From assembly GCA_024509875.1 (NCBI GenBank), contig JAMPIV010019853.1, positions 44,205 to 108,204 on the forward strand: 64,000 nt of DNA. The letters are read 5' to 3'. The notes beneath the pieces are model-generated. The model was not told where the DNA came from. It saw only the letters and a list, made by a program, of their open reading frames with translations, and searched no databases. Numbering within the stretch: position 1 is the first letter of the stretch; each line of letters opens with the position of its first letter. This document shows, one piece after another, positions 31,722 through 42,490 of the stretch. Source of the DNA: Oreohelix idahoensis. Lineage: Eukaryota; Mollusca; Gastropoda; Stylommatophora; Oreohelicidae. Both the position numbers and the translations under genes were made by a program.

Positions 31722-32441
31722 TTGTGTAATGAAACACTTATTGATCTGTTAAGTGACGATGAGATTTGTGGTCGCCAAATTAAAGAAAAGGATACTATAT
31801 CCCTAGAGAAGGTTGATAGGCTTACGAATAGTCATGATATTGAGATTGAGAGGGTTGATAAAGAGAGAGTGAAAGAGTTAATGATGGAGAAAGACAAATT
31901 GATTAAAATTGAAAATTTGTTAGCAGAGGAAAGCTGCAAGGTCTTAAAAGCTGATAGTTTAAACAAAAGATTAAGTGAACAGATTGCACTTAGAGACATT
32001 GAGATTGCAGAAGCAAGAAGAAGAATATATGGTCTGCTTGACGTAGTATTGAATAGCAATATGTGGTCTTCTGTCAATGGTGACAGGGATAGACAGAAAG
32101 TTGCTTATCATCAGAACACTAAAGCAAAAAGCCAGCCTTATACACTTTTTGCGGATTCTACGGTCAAGAATGGTGGACATAGGTCGTTTCGTGGGAAATA
32201 TAACTTCCAACGCAATACCAATGCTATTTCCAATAATATTGTTTCTTGGCGACAGTCCAACAAAGAGAATTCTACAGTAATAGGCAGTCCTGTAGATAAG
32301 GAAAGAAACAGTGCTAAATCTCAAGTCAGTGTGTTAAAAACCAACAGCGTATTTATTGACAGATCTGATAAGTTGGTTACAAGTAACAAACATACTACTG
32401 CTTGTTCCATAAAGGAAACAGATGTTGTGAAAAAAAAATAA
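31722..32441 (+). CDS. Element C ORF, part 2 (coiled coil, low-complexity tail)
   Basis: 239 codons. Residues 1-110 are a charged coiled coil (EKVDRLTNSHDIEIERVDKE, RDIEIAEARRRIYGLLDVVL). Residues 110-235 are Ser/Asn/Lys-rich without a zinc knuckle. It ends at a stop after an A9 run (32431-32439). One base over, the frame carries on into part 3, again past long A or T runs. Parts 1-3 therefore look like one protein of about 650 residues broken mainly at homopolymers. Confidence 0.6.
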   Translation: MCNETLIDLLSDDEICGRQIKEKDTISLEKVDRLTNSHDIEIERVDKERVKELMMEKDKLIKIENLLAEESCKVLKADSLNKRLSEQIALRDIEIAEARRRIYGLLDVVLNSNMWSSVNGDRDRQKVAYHQNTKAKSQPYTLFADSTVKNGGHRSFRGKYNFQRNTNAISNNIVSWRQSNKENSTVIGSPVDKERNSAKSQVSVLKTNSVFIDRSDKLVTSNKHTTACSIKETDVVKKK

Positions 32442-33029
32442 AGAGATTGTCAAACCTTCTAGTCATACCCAGTCAAGGCAGTGTGACTCATTTTTTTTAA
32501 ACACATTGCCACAAGCAAAGAAAAAAATAGTTTTGATAGGAGACATAACCCTAAGGTTATAAAGTACCAAGGGAGTTCATCCTACGGTAACGTTTCTTCT
32601 CCCAAAAACAAGAAAAAATGTGACAGATCTCAACATTGTGATTCTAAAAGTTTAGAAAACTATAGCAGAAGTAATTATATGGAAGTTCATCAGTCTAGTA
32701 ATAATTTTTCTGCTAAAAAGCCAGTTCTATCTGATGGACATTGTTATCTGGGAAGAAGTATTAAGAATAACTATTGTAACTGGGATTTAAATCAGTACAA
32801 CGGTGTTAATAGAGCAAATAACAATGCTCTCAAAAGAAATTATACAGATCGCAACCAGGTTAACTGTGCTCCACATAAGAGCAAGATTATTAGCAATCAG
32901 AGTAATAGGAACGGTAATAGGTTCTTAAATGCTTTTGCTTGTCATGCTGATAGATTTGAGAGATCATCTCGGTCTTGTGAAGGTAGTAAATTTTTTTCAG
33001 CCTACCGCACTGACAGCTGTGAATTATAG
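32442..33029 (+). pseudogene. Element C ORF, part 3
   Basis: The open part (32679-33029) begins MEVHQSSNNFSAKKP and is Asn/Ser/Arg-rich, with scattered Cys and His (HCYLGR, NCAPHK, ACHADRF) that do not make a standard zinc knuckle. The last residues reach a stop at 33027. No known domain. Confidence 0.5.
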
Positions 33030-35398
33030 GTCAGGTTGTCCCTGAGACGTCTATGTCGTCTGCTATGTGACGAGAGTTGTTGACATCGCAGGAGGGCCAC
33101 AACCTTACACCACGGAGTTCGGGTAATTGTAAAGTGAATTTTCCGTGTTCACTCATAATCTTACCATGGATTAAAATAGATATTTTCATTTGTATTGTCT
33201 CACAGCGAGCGACTTTGCGAGCGGAGTCACCATTCTAATTTGACATTACCTGCGAGAGATATAGATCACTATGTACCATTTATCCATTCAAGCGAGCCTA
33301 GCCAGTACGTTAACCCACCGTGTCATGATGTCACCTTGCGTGTTGATGAGATGTTCGCAAGACCTCTAAGGAATTTTTTTTGGTTTTTTTTTCAAAGGTC
33401 CTGTTTATTTTTTGTTCTGTTTACAAACACTGAATGTTATTGTATAGAACTTCATATGTTGTTAATGAAATATTATGTAATCTTTGTAACATTTGATTGC
33501 CATAATGTTTTGGTTGTTACATATGTGACTGTATTTTAATTATGCATTAAATAATTTCTATGCTCAAACTTATTTACTGAGACAATGTAATAGTCATTTT
33601 CATAGATAGTCCTGAGTGTTTTTATGCACTACTTAAAATTTTGGTTTTGTCTTTCATCATGGGTTTCATACCATGTTTAGTTAACATATTTATATACAAA
33701 TTATTTGAATTAATTGTTTAGTGAAAGGTAATTTTAAACATAACTTGTATGTATTATTAATGATTTTGCGTTGAAGTTAAGGACGTATTCTGAAACTTGG
33801 TTTTCATTTTTTCTAAATTATGACATTTGATAATTTAAACGATTCGATTTTTTGTCAGCTAGAATTAACTTAAATTTCCTATTAAATTAAGTGGGTAGAA
33901 TTAACAGCGACGGCTGATACTCGTGATCATTTACAGAATTTAAATATCTGATTATAATACATAGTTAAGATAAATAATATTACACTTATATATTTATAAC
34001 TTTGTAAGCAGTTCAACAGTTTATTACCCAATGGGACGTTTCTTTAATGTATTTTTTTTTTAAAAAGAAGAGAAAAAAAAAAACTTACACGTTTTTCATG
34101 TATGTCTGTTTAAAGATAAGATTATTTTATGTTACTCAGCTAATTTAATTGTTAGTTATTAATTATAGCTACATATTACTTAGAAATAAAAATACTATTT
34201 TTATTTAACCTAACGATAAGAAACATTTTTTGTATTGTACCTTTTTTTGGAAAATGTGTTTTGGACATTGTGATATTTATTTTTTTCTGCGCCAGCGCTA
34301 GATTGTATGTTAAGGTTACTATTATGTAGTGACATTAATTCTTTGAAAATGTTTTGATGTTCGGATGTATTTTTTGGTATTTAGCGCTTGACTATGCGTC
34401 AATGCAAAACTTGTGTTAGCGTTAATATTTTTGTTTGGATGATATTTGATGTAATTTATTTTTAGTTATGTATAAGCTTTTAATTTAGTTAAATTACTTA
34501 TTATGCTGTGCTTGTCATAAGCTTTCTTTTTTGTGTTAGTATATAAATATACTTTAGCATTTTTGTATTTTACAATACGTTGTTACATTTAGATAGTTAT
34601 TGTTAGGTGTTGTTACCAACTTTCTTTACATTTGCATCTTTACTTTCATCTCTCTTTGTTGACTATTCGTCATTTCTTTACATCTTGTCTGTTGTCTTTT
34701 CAATATTGTCTGATATTTTGTTTATGCTTCCGTGTTTCATCTTTGATGTAATTCATACTTCTTGTATATTTTTTTTTCGTATTACGCTATTTATACTTTC
34801 ATTCTTTGTATTGTTAAATTAATTATATGACTTTAGATAATGTAATTGGTTCTTATAATTCTATTTGTTTTACATGTATGGAATTGTTGTCTTCATTGTC
34901 ATCTTATGATTCTATTTGATTCTTATCATATTCCCATTTCATATTTTGTCTTTTCTCGTATGATAATTTATTTTCTGTTTAGTTTGTACTATGTATACTT
35001 AACTTGGGTTTTGTATTAGATTAATTTTTATTTTGGTATGTTTGAATGATTATGTTGGATGATTTAGTCGTTATCTTACATTTATTGATGATATTTTTGT
35101 AGATGTGCTATGTTCTCTTGTCATAGGTATATTTTTGTAGGTAATTGATAGAACTTCATTAATTTTTTAAAAAATTTTTGGGAATTAATTTAAGAGATAT
35201 TTGATATAACTTCATTGACCGTTAAATTTTTGGTAGTTAATTTTTGTACGTATTTGATATAACTTCATTGACCGTTAAATTTTTGGGAGTTAATTTTCAA
35301 CAAAAAAAAAAATGATATAATCATTTTTTTTTTCCCTGGGAGTGTGGCAAACTGATGAGTGCAGATGTGATGAAAGGGAAATGATCTTGGGAAATACG
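33030..35398 (+). other. Long AT-rich noncoding interior of element C
   Basis: About 2.4 kb, T-rich, no protein-like ORF. Near 35135-35300 there are about three copies of a 60-bp unit (TTGATATAACTTCATTGACC, TTAAATTTTTGG). A purine-rich stretch (TGATGAAAGGGAAATGAT, about 35368-35386) precedes the 3' LTR and could be the polypurine tract, though it is about a dozen bases away. Confidence 0.6.
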
Positions 35399-36489
35399 TG
35401 TTGAGTAGAGTTAATTTTGGGTTAGAGTACTTGCTTACAGATTGGTATGGATTTGTTTAAAGATATCTCCTCTTGGTTTCGTGGAAGACAGTATGTCAGA
35501 TAGCAGGTGAACTCTGGTCATAATGAACTGTTTCTGTACTGGTTTTAAGTGATGTGTGAATAGCTCTCGCGGCTAGTGTCCGCAGGGATTTTTGAGAGCA
35601 GTGTTAAGAGAACAGTAGATTCTCGTGACTGTGTGAACGGGGTGTGTTCCCGTGGGTTCAGTGTGTGCAGGGTTTTTGACTGAGGTGGTCAGCCCTAAGG
35701 TGTTTTTTGGATAATGTATGCCTGCGCAGGGCTATAGAGATTTTGTAGGCCTTGATTATTATATATCTGCCGTAGATGCAGTATTTGTGCACTGATGTGA
35801 AGTATAGAGATTTTGTAGGCCTTGATTATTATATATCTGCCGTAGATGCAGTATTTGTGCACTGATGTGAAGTATAGAGATTTTGTAGGCCTTGATTATT
35901 ATATATCTGCCGTAGATGCAGTATTTGTGCACTGATGTGAAGTATAAAGATTTTGTAGGCCTTGATTATTATATATCTGCCGTAGATGCAGTATTTGTGC
36001 ACTGATGTGAAGTATAGAGATTTTGTAGGCCTTGATTATTATATATCTGCCGTAGATGCAGTATTTGTGCACTGATGTGAAGTATAGAGATTTTGTAGGC
36101 CTTGATTATTATATATCTGCCGTAGATGCAGTATTTGTGCACTGATGTGAAGTATAGAGATTTTGTAGGCCTTGATTATTATATATCTGCCGTAGATGCA
36201 GTATTTGTGCACTGATGTGAGGAGTAGAGATTTTGTAGGCCAGGATGTGTATGGGCCGTATGTTAACTGCATTATGAAGATTCATGTTTCGATGTAACTG
36301 TATTCGTCTAGATCTACGTGATGTTATAATTGTAATAAACCATGGTTAAAATATCATCAGCCGTTTATAACCGTCTATGACTTCTACGTGCGTACCTGTG
36401 TTGTGAGTGATTGTTCCAACACGCACGCACGCAATCTACCACAAAGAAACCAGCATATTAACATTTGGTATTAAGAGTATTAAATTACA
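35399..36489 (+). repeat. 3' LTR of element C
   Basis: Matches 29200-30290 at an offset of 6,199. After ATTACA the sequence continues as LINE ORF1 (GTTTGGTAACAGTG). Confidence 0.88.
35733..36222 (+). repeat. 70-bp tandem array in the 3' LTR of element C
   Basis: Exactly seven 70-bp units, the same number as in the 5' LTR, with single-base differences such as TATAAAG at 35943. Confidence 0.95.
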
Positions 36490-37095
36490 GTTTGGTAACA
36501 GTGCCGGGACGGCGAACAGTGTGCCCTCACTGTGCTGAGGACACTCTCTGGGCAAACCACTGTTCGAGAAAACCTGAAAAAGATCTCAGCAGCAAGTGGC
36601 CATGGCTACAAACGAACAGTACAGAACCTGCTAAGAGCAACGACGAAGTACCACAGAGCCATTGACCATTGAGGATGGGTGGAAAGTAGTCTCCTATCCC
36701 GATTCCCGGAACAGGAGGCAGCGACGGCATTCAGCCCCCGACAGTCCTGGCGATGGAACAAGTGCCAGTACAGAAATGGAAAACAGCAAAACACCCTTAC
36801 ACCCCATGACACCAAGAAAAATAAGCCAGCGAGTAGCAAGACCAAAGACCCTCGAGAAGGCAAGCAAAACATGATCCAATACTATATCAACACATGAAAC
36901 TCTTGTTTCAGAAACCGTAGCCCAACCCAACCCAGCAGATCCAAGTCAGACAACCACCCCAACACATGACCTGGACGACAACATAAACTACACATCACCG
37001 ACCAAATCAACTAACAGACTCGTAACAGACATACAAGACGGTGAAAATAATTGGTACAACAACCAAGATAGACACTAGGACCAATTTGACAATGG
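36490..37095 (+). pseudogene. L1/Tx1-like LINE ORF1, C-terminal part
   Basis: Frame VTVPGRRTVCPHCAEDTLWANHC: C-x2-C-x9-C, a zinc knuckle in which the expected His position holds Leu. A hydrophilic tail follows after a frame change (EDGWKVVSYPDSRNRRQRRH, about 36670-36735). It lies between element C and the ORF2 start, the right place for the end of ORF1. Confidence 0.65.
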
Positions 37096-37319
37096 TATGT
37101 AATATATCGCACAATGTCATTACAAACATGTCTTGTTTTTATTAATTCCATATTAGACGTGTAAAATGGCAGATGAACTTTTGATAATTACTGTAAATGT
37201 TAGCGGCCTTCGCTCAAAACTACTTCACATCATAACACTTATACATAAACACGAACCAGACATTATACTTTTGCAGGAAACAAACATACACAGACGAACA
37301 TGCATTATAAATCACATCC

Positions 37320-37776
37320 GAGTAAATCACGTAGCAGTGTATCATCTCTCCTTGACTGTGCAAATGACAGGGAGATGGCGGTAGACCTACCTGGACGAGG
37401 GGCATATCCAAAGAGTATCAGGAAATCTCGAAGACGGCCGGATATATTGCTGCATTCTTCATCATCGCACCAGGTTAAATTGACTGAACTGACCGTGCCA
37501 TTTGAATCCAGATTGGAAGAGCAACATTTGTTCAAAGCGGCCAAGAATAGTGATCTGGCCGCAGATCTGAGACACGATGGGTTCACTGCAAGGTCCATGG
37601 CTCTTGAGGTGGGTGCAAGAGGGCTCGTGGCTGCATCAGTGTATGATTTATTGAAACTGTTGGGGCTGAGGGGACAGTTGAGAACAAGAGCACTGAAGAG
37701 GCTTAGTGAAACTGCGGAAAAGGCATCATGCTGGTTGCAGAACAACCGCAATGGGCTATGGAACTCGGGACAGTAA
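37320..37776 (+). CDS. Restriction-like endonuclease (PD-D/E-K type) of an R2/NeSL-like LINE, C-terminal fragment
   Basis: The open frame (37300-37776) enters the insert at about residue 8. It has RKSRRRPDILLHSSS (P47-D48), then KLTELTVPF with E63, fourteen residues after the PD pair, as in PD-(D/E)xK nucleases that cleave target DNA in R2-like LINEs. Downstream ALEVGARGLVAASV and ALKRLSETAEKASCWL match the usual end of such proteins as I remember them. RT itself is not present. The R2/NeSL assignment is by motif, not by full alignment. Confidence 0.65.
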
Positions 37777-38270
37777 ACTCTGCGGTACAGAAAACCTCAG
37801 GAATTTTTCTAAGTCCACAATACGTTGAGTTTTTCGGTGTACTGGTGAAAGGGCTGTGACTGACGGGCAACACGCGGCGCATTTATAAGAGGTGTTGGGC
37901 ACAGAATTACAGTTGCTAGCGCGCAGTGGCTAGCCTCGTCGGCTTCGCGCAGGTGTGTCAGTGTCTGTCCCTAGTCATGGTGTGCGGCAGAACGAACGGA
38001 ATAATTTGTCTTTTTTTTTTTTTTTTGTTACTTTCACAATTGCCTCTACGGCTGGCGGAGTTATGGATTTTAAAGTTGCTACCAAAGTGAAATGGGTTCA
38101 TTTTCGATACAAGACAACAGGAGGCTGAGACACTTGGGAGTCATGACCCAAGTGGGCCCGCCCCCGTTAGAGTGTAAAGGAGTATACAGGGATGACACAC
38201 TTGTTTGACCGGGGGACTACTTCTGATGATCAGATTGCCTCCTGTTGTATCGATCTGCATAGAGTTACCT
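37320..38270 (+). mobile_element. Fragment of a restriction-like-endonuclease LINE, with 9-bp target duplication
   Basis: ATCACATCC at 37311-37319 and 38271-38279 flanks a 951-bp insert inside the AP endonuclease of another LINE. The first half encodes the C-terminus of an R2/NeSL-type protein; the rest, with a T17-like run near 38010, would be its 3' untranslated region. There is no long A tail. Confidence 0.78.
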
Positions 38271-39227
38271 ATCACATCCCAGTTAGGACTACGACATTCC
38301 TGTTTTATTTTAACCATACACAACACAGGTTCAGGAACAACTATACTACAAACATCAGAACGATGGAAAATACTCAGAACAATCCAAGACAGCGATGGCA
38401 AAATAACCATTGCTCACGTATGAAACAACACACACACATACACGGTAGTGAATATACACGCTCCAGCAAACTACAACCGCCACCCACAATTTTATGAAAA
38501 CTTAGACAACTTGCTCACTCACTCATGCAGAGGACGTAAAATTATATTAGGATGCGATTTTAACTGTGTTTTGACAGATATGGACGTGGTTGGTGGAGTA
38601 GTTGGAACACAGATAAGGAGAGCAAACAGAGAAGACACACACCAACTAGACATAATACATACCATAATGGATAGCACAGTTTATTAGATGCCTACAGATA
38701 CACACACTCCCACAGTATTGAAACAACGCATGCACACACAGCACACAACTGAGCTGCACGATTAGACAGAATCTATGTGCCGTCAACACACCACATAATT
38801 CAAGCAAAACACTTGCCAGAAGCTCTCAAGTTCACAGATCACAAAGCAGTACTCGCAGCCATTAGCACTACACAAGCAGGCTAGCATTCCAAACGTTCCC
38901 CACACTGGAAAATCAACAACACTTTGTTTCAAAACAAAACATATGTAGAGCACATGACCAAACTAATTCTTACATACACAAGTGACATACCAATAGAAAA
39001 TATTCAAGAACTCTGGGAAATAATAAAAAGCACCAAACGCGACCGAAGACAGCTAATGTCATCCATCATACACAGACATCGCATATAACAAGAAAAGAAA
39101 CATTTATAGAGAAAGCAATACAACTGACAAAGCAAATAGACAAAAACTATCCCTCCATTCTCACGCTACAAAATGAACTAGAACAATACAAACACCACAG
39201 GTTCCGCGGAGCCCTATTACGGACAAA

Positions 39228-39473
39228 GTTAGTTAGTTGCTTATCCTTTACAGGACGTGGCAATCAACCCCAGCTTTTATTGGCTGTTTGTGATTTTTCT
39301 AGGCAATTTGTTTCATTCAGTAGTTTGCCATTGCTTTCTGAATGGTACGGCGCTTATACCATTGTTAAAAATCCACACAAAGCGATCTGCTACCAAACCG
39401 CCTGCAGCAGGTTTCGAACCTGGCATATCTGGATTATGAAACTGCGTTCATATCCATTAGGCCGCAGACGCCG
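39228..39473 (-). mobile_element. 246-bp tRNA-derived SINE with perfect 9-bp target duplication
   Basis: ACGGACAAA occurs at 39219-39227 and 39474-39482. On the minus strand the SINE starts with a tRNA-like head (39470 to 39399), has a body containing GGCAAACTACTGAATGA, and ends in an AACTAACTAAC tail. Removing it rejoins the LINE frame (GALLRTKLNTITQETPSK). Confidence 0.88.
39399..39470 (-). other. tRNA-like SINE head (not a functional tRNA)
   Basis: CGTCTGC and GCAGGCG form a seven-pair acceptor-like stem (one G-T pair). GGTTCGAAACC is a perfect internal promoter B box, and CGGCCTAATGGATA is an A-box-like element. The middle shows no proper anticodon stem, so it is a retroposon promoter. 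Confidence 0.7.
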
Positions 39474-39570
39474 ACGGACAAAACTAAACACAATCACACA
39501 AGAGACTCCCAGCAAATAATACATGGCAATAGAACAACATATGCAACGGTGCAGACAAATAGGACAAATA

Positions 39571-40022
39571 GACCACACAGACAGAAACAGAACAAATAGT
39601 GGATTTAGAAGGGACCACACAGACAGAAACACAAGAAATAGTGGATTTAGAAGGGACCACACAGACAGAAACACAACAAATAGTGGATTTAGAAGGGACC
39701 ACACAGACATAAAAACAACAAATAGTAGATTTAGAAGGAACCACACAGACATAAACACAACAAATGGTGGATTTAGAAGGGACCACACAGACATAAAGAC
39801 AACAAATAGTGGATTTAGAAGGAACCACACAGACATAAAAAGAACAAATAGTGGATTTAAAAGGAACCACACAGACAGAAACACAACAAATAGTGGATTT
39901 AGAAGGGACCACACAGACATAAACACAACAAATAGTGGATTTAGAAGGGACCACACAGACATAAACACAACAAATAGTGGATTTAGAAGGAACCACACAG
40001 CCATAAACACAACAAATAGTGC
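39571..40022 (+). repeat. 42-bp minisatellite
   Basis: About eleven units of 42 bp (GACCACACAGACAGAAACAC, then AACAAATAGTGGATTTAGAAGG). As 42 is a multiple of three, long frames stay open on both strands (240, 217 and 183 codons). They are repeat artefacts. The array starts where LINE ORF2 is lost and ends at the RTE-like tail. Confidence 0.92.
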
Positions 40023-40031
40023 AGGAACCTG

Positions 40032-42490
40032 CCAATTAATCAATCAATCAATACCCTTTAGCTCCCCAAGGAGCATAGGCCTTCAACAAACACATGCCAA
40101 GTCTTCCTGTCCTGTGCCATCAGCTCAAGTTCTTTCCATGTTTTCCTCACCATTTTCACCTCTGTTTCCAGTTATCTCCATGTGTTTTTTGGTCTACCTC
40201 TGCCTCTCTTTCCCTGTGGATTCCAGAACAAGGACTGCCTTCTAATGCTATCAACAGGTTTCCTCAATGTGTGTCCTATCCATCGCCAGCGCCTTCTTCT
40301 CAGCTCTTGTTCCACTGGCACTTGTCTGGTTCTTGTCATCAATTCCACTTTTATGACTATGTCATACCATTTCAGTCCTTCTATTCTACGCAAGCACCCG
40401 CTTATAAAAGTCTGTAGCTTTTTGGTTGTTGTTTTTGTTGTTCTCCATGTCTCAGAGCCATACAATAGGACTGACTTCACATTTGAGTTGAAGATTCTTA
40501 TTTTCGTGTTGGACTTGGTTTCTCTTGTTCTCCATATGTTTCCCAATGCAATGAAAGTTCCTCTTGCTTTTTGTATTCTTATTTTGATATCGCTGTCTGT
40601 CCTTCCAACTTTGTCTATATTACGTCCAAGATATGTTTACGATTCTACATCTTTTGGTGGTGTTTCTTCAAGTTCAACCTTGTTATCATTTCTTGCATTT
40701 ATTCTCACAATCTTTATCTTTTCCCTGTATATTTTCAGGCCCACTTGTTGTGACCCCTCATCGAGAATTTTCATTTTCTCTTGCATCTGATTATGGTTAT
40801 GGGACAGAAGAGCCAAGTCATCTGCAAAATCCAGATCATCAAGCTGTTTAGTCAGATTCCACTGATTCCATTTCTGTTGTGTGATGTCGATGTTTTCATA
40901 ACCCAATCTATTGCTAGTAAGAAAAGAAATGGAGACAAGAGGCATCCCTGTTTCACTCCCGCCGTAATCCTAAACGGTTCTGTAAGTTGTCCTTCATGAA
41001 GAGCTCTGCATGTCATGTCTTCATAGGTCTTCTTTATTAAGTTAATGGTCTTCATGGGAACTCATCAATTCCCAAAGCAATTCTCTGTCTACACTGTCAA
41101 ATGTCTGTTCATAGTCCACGAATCCGATGTATAGCGGTAAATTCCATTTCAGACTTTGTTCAACTATTATTCTCAATGTGGCTATCTGGTCTGTACAGGA
41201 TATATTTTGTCGAAAACCTGCTTGTTCATCTCTCATTTGCTTGGACTCTGTTAATCTCTCAAGGATGATTCTGTTTAATACTTTTTCCTGGCACTGATAG
41301 TAACATTATTCCTCTATAATGTGTGCACTCTTGTAAATTTCCCTTCTTATGCAACTTGTCCAGATAACCTTCCTTCCATTCTGCTGGTATTTCCTCTCTC
41401 TACCAGACTTTGCCAAGTAGTTTGTATAATATCTCTGTAGAGGTATCAATATCTGTTTTGATGGCCTCTGCTAGAATGCAATCTGGACCAGCTGCTTTTC
41501 CATCTTTCAGAAGCTTTATGGCTTTCTTTATTTCTTCTCTACTTGGTCGTTCACAGCTGATTTGTAGCTCCTCTTCTGCTGGCTGGATGTCTGGGGGATT
41601 AGTTGGAGCTGGTCTATTGAGAAGTTCCTCAAAATGTTCTGTCCCTCTCTTCATTTGTTCTCGTATATTACTAAGCAATTTTCAATTCTTATCTTTTATG
41701 AGGCCTTTTGCTTGCTTATATTTCACGTTAGTTTCTTTGTGTTGTTGTAAAGGTCCCTTTGGCTGCAGCTTCCTCTGCTTCACTTGCCAAATCATCAATA
41801 TATTTCATCTTGTCTCTTTTGATGTTTCTTCTTACTTCTTTGTTTGCTTCTATGTACCCTTCATGAGCCTTGGCTTTGGAGCTTATGGTTTTGCTTCTGT
41901 TTAAATCTGCTTTCTTGTTATTCCTGTCTTCTATCTTACTAATGGTTTCTGTTGTTATCAATGCTTTGTGCTAATGTTCTCTTTTTCTCAGTACTTCTTC
42001 ACATGTCTCGTTCCATATATGTTTTACTTGTTGCCAGTGGTCTTCCACATCTGTTTCATCTTCCAGCTGTTGGAGTACTTGATATTTGTTGGATACTGTG
42101 ATTGAAAATGTCTCGTGTATTTCCTGATTTCTTAGATATCCCACATTATACTGTTGTCTATAGATATATGCTGTTGTATATTTCTTGAGTTTTAATTTTG
42201 TTTTAGCCAACAGAAGATGGTGGTCTGATACAACATCTGCTCCTCTACATACTTTCACGTCATGCAATGATGACCTAAACTTCTTACTTATGCATATGTG
42301 ATCAATCTGATTCTCGGTTCTGTGGTCTGGTGATATCCTTGTCTCTTTATACATTCTTGTATGTGGAAATATGCTTCCTCCTATTGATAGTTGATTTGAA
42401 GCACAGAAGTTTGCTAATATTTCCCGATTCTCGTTCATCATACCTAATCCATGCTTTCCCATGATTTCTTCAAAGCCAGTGTTGTCTTGG
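40032..42490 (-). mobile_element. RTE-like (BovB-type) LINE, 5' truncated and frameshifted
   Basis: The 3' end on the minus strand is GGAGCTAAAGGGTATTGATT with an (ATTG)n tail. Coding blocks run from the C-terminal part of the AP endonuclease (near 42490) to the RT tail (40172). No intact protein remains. A tail of the same family lies at 7900-8015. Confidence 0.88.
40080..42490 (-). pseudogene. RTE-like LINE protein: AP endonuclease end and reverse transcriptase
   Basis: Fragments in order: NTGFEEIMGKHGLG, QIDHICISKKF and ADVVSDHHLLL (endonuclease with the catalytic D-H pair, 42490-42180); SCERPSREEIKKAIKLLKDG, AAGPDCILAEAIK (RT entry, about 41600-41450); REQAGF-like DEQAGFRQNISCTDQI (41230); GFVDYEQTFDSVDR with the first palm Asp (41120); GVKQGCLLSPFLFLL (40970); DLDFADDLALLSH with the catalytic FADD box (40840); VLLYGSETWRTTK, RRWRWIGHTLRKP, KRGRGRPKNTW (40480-40175). 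At least five frame changes. This is a full palm-to-tail RT of the RTE clade, inactive here. Confidence 0.88.

Larger units (their letters stand above)
29200..36489 (+). mobile_element. Element C: pol-less LTR retrotransposon with 70-bp repeats in its LTRs
   Basis: Two directly repeated 1,091-bp LTRs (29200-30290 and 35399-36489, offset exactly 6,199) start TGTTGAGTAG and end in TTACA. TTTGGTGGACCAAATC, a primer-site-like sequence, starts eight bases after the first LTR. The interior holds a leader, one unrecognised coiled-coil ORF in several frames (31081-33029) and 2.4 kb of AT-rich sequence. No protease, RT, RNase H or integrase motif is visible. I saw only about five LTR differences, so the insertion looks young. 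No target duplication was found, and the host LINE seems to lack bases at the site. Confidence 0.82.
37148..39570 (+). pseudogene. L1/Tx1-like LINE ORF2: AP endonuclease domain, broken by two insertions
   Basis: ORF2 starts near ATG 37166 (MADELLIITVNVSGLRSK) and shows LLQETN (catalytic Glu) before it is interrupted at 37320-38270. It resumes with GSGTTILQTS, then VVNIHAPANY, ILGCDFNCVL (D and N of the active site), RLDRIYVPS and FTDHKAVLA (the catalytic D-H pair). These are the AP-type nuclease blocks in order; the enzyme nicks target DNA. A SINE interrupts it at 39228-39473, after which ETPSK marks the start of the RT linker. No RT palm follows: a 42-bp minisatellite begins at 39571. Several stops and frame changes are present. 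Confidence 0.85.

Noticed and set aside
29195..36495. A 5-bp target duplication for element C
   Set aside because: AAACG on the left is not matched by GTTTG on the right, nor by shifts of a few bases.
39390..40245. Three overlapping frames of 183-240 codons with repeats
   Set aside because: By-products of the 42-bp minisatellite, on both strands, with no start context or domain.
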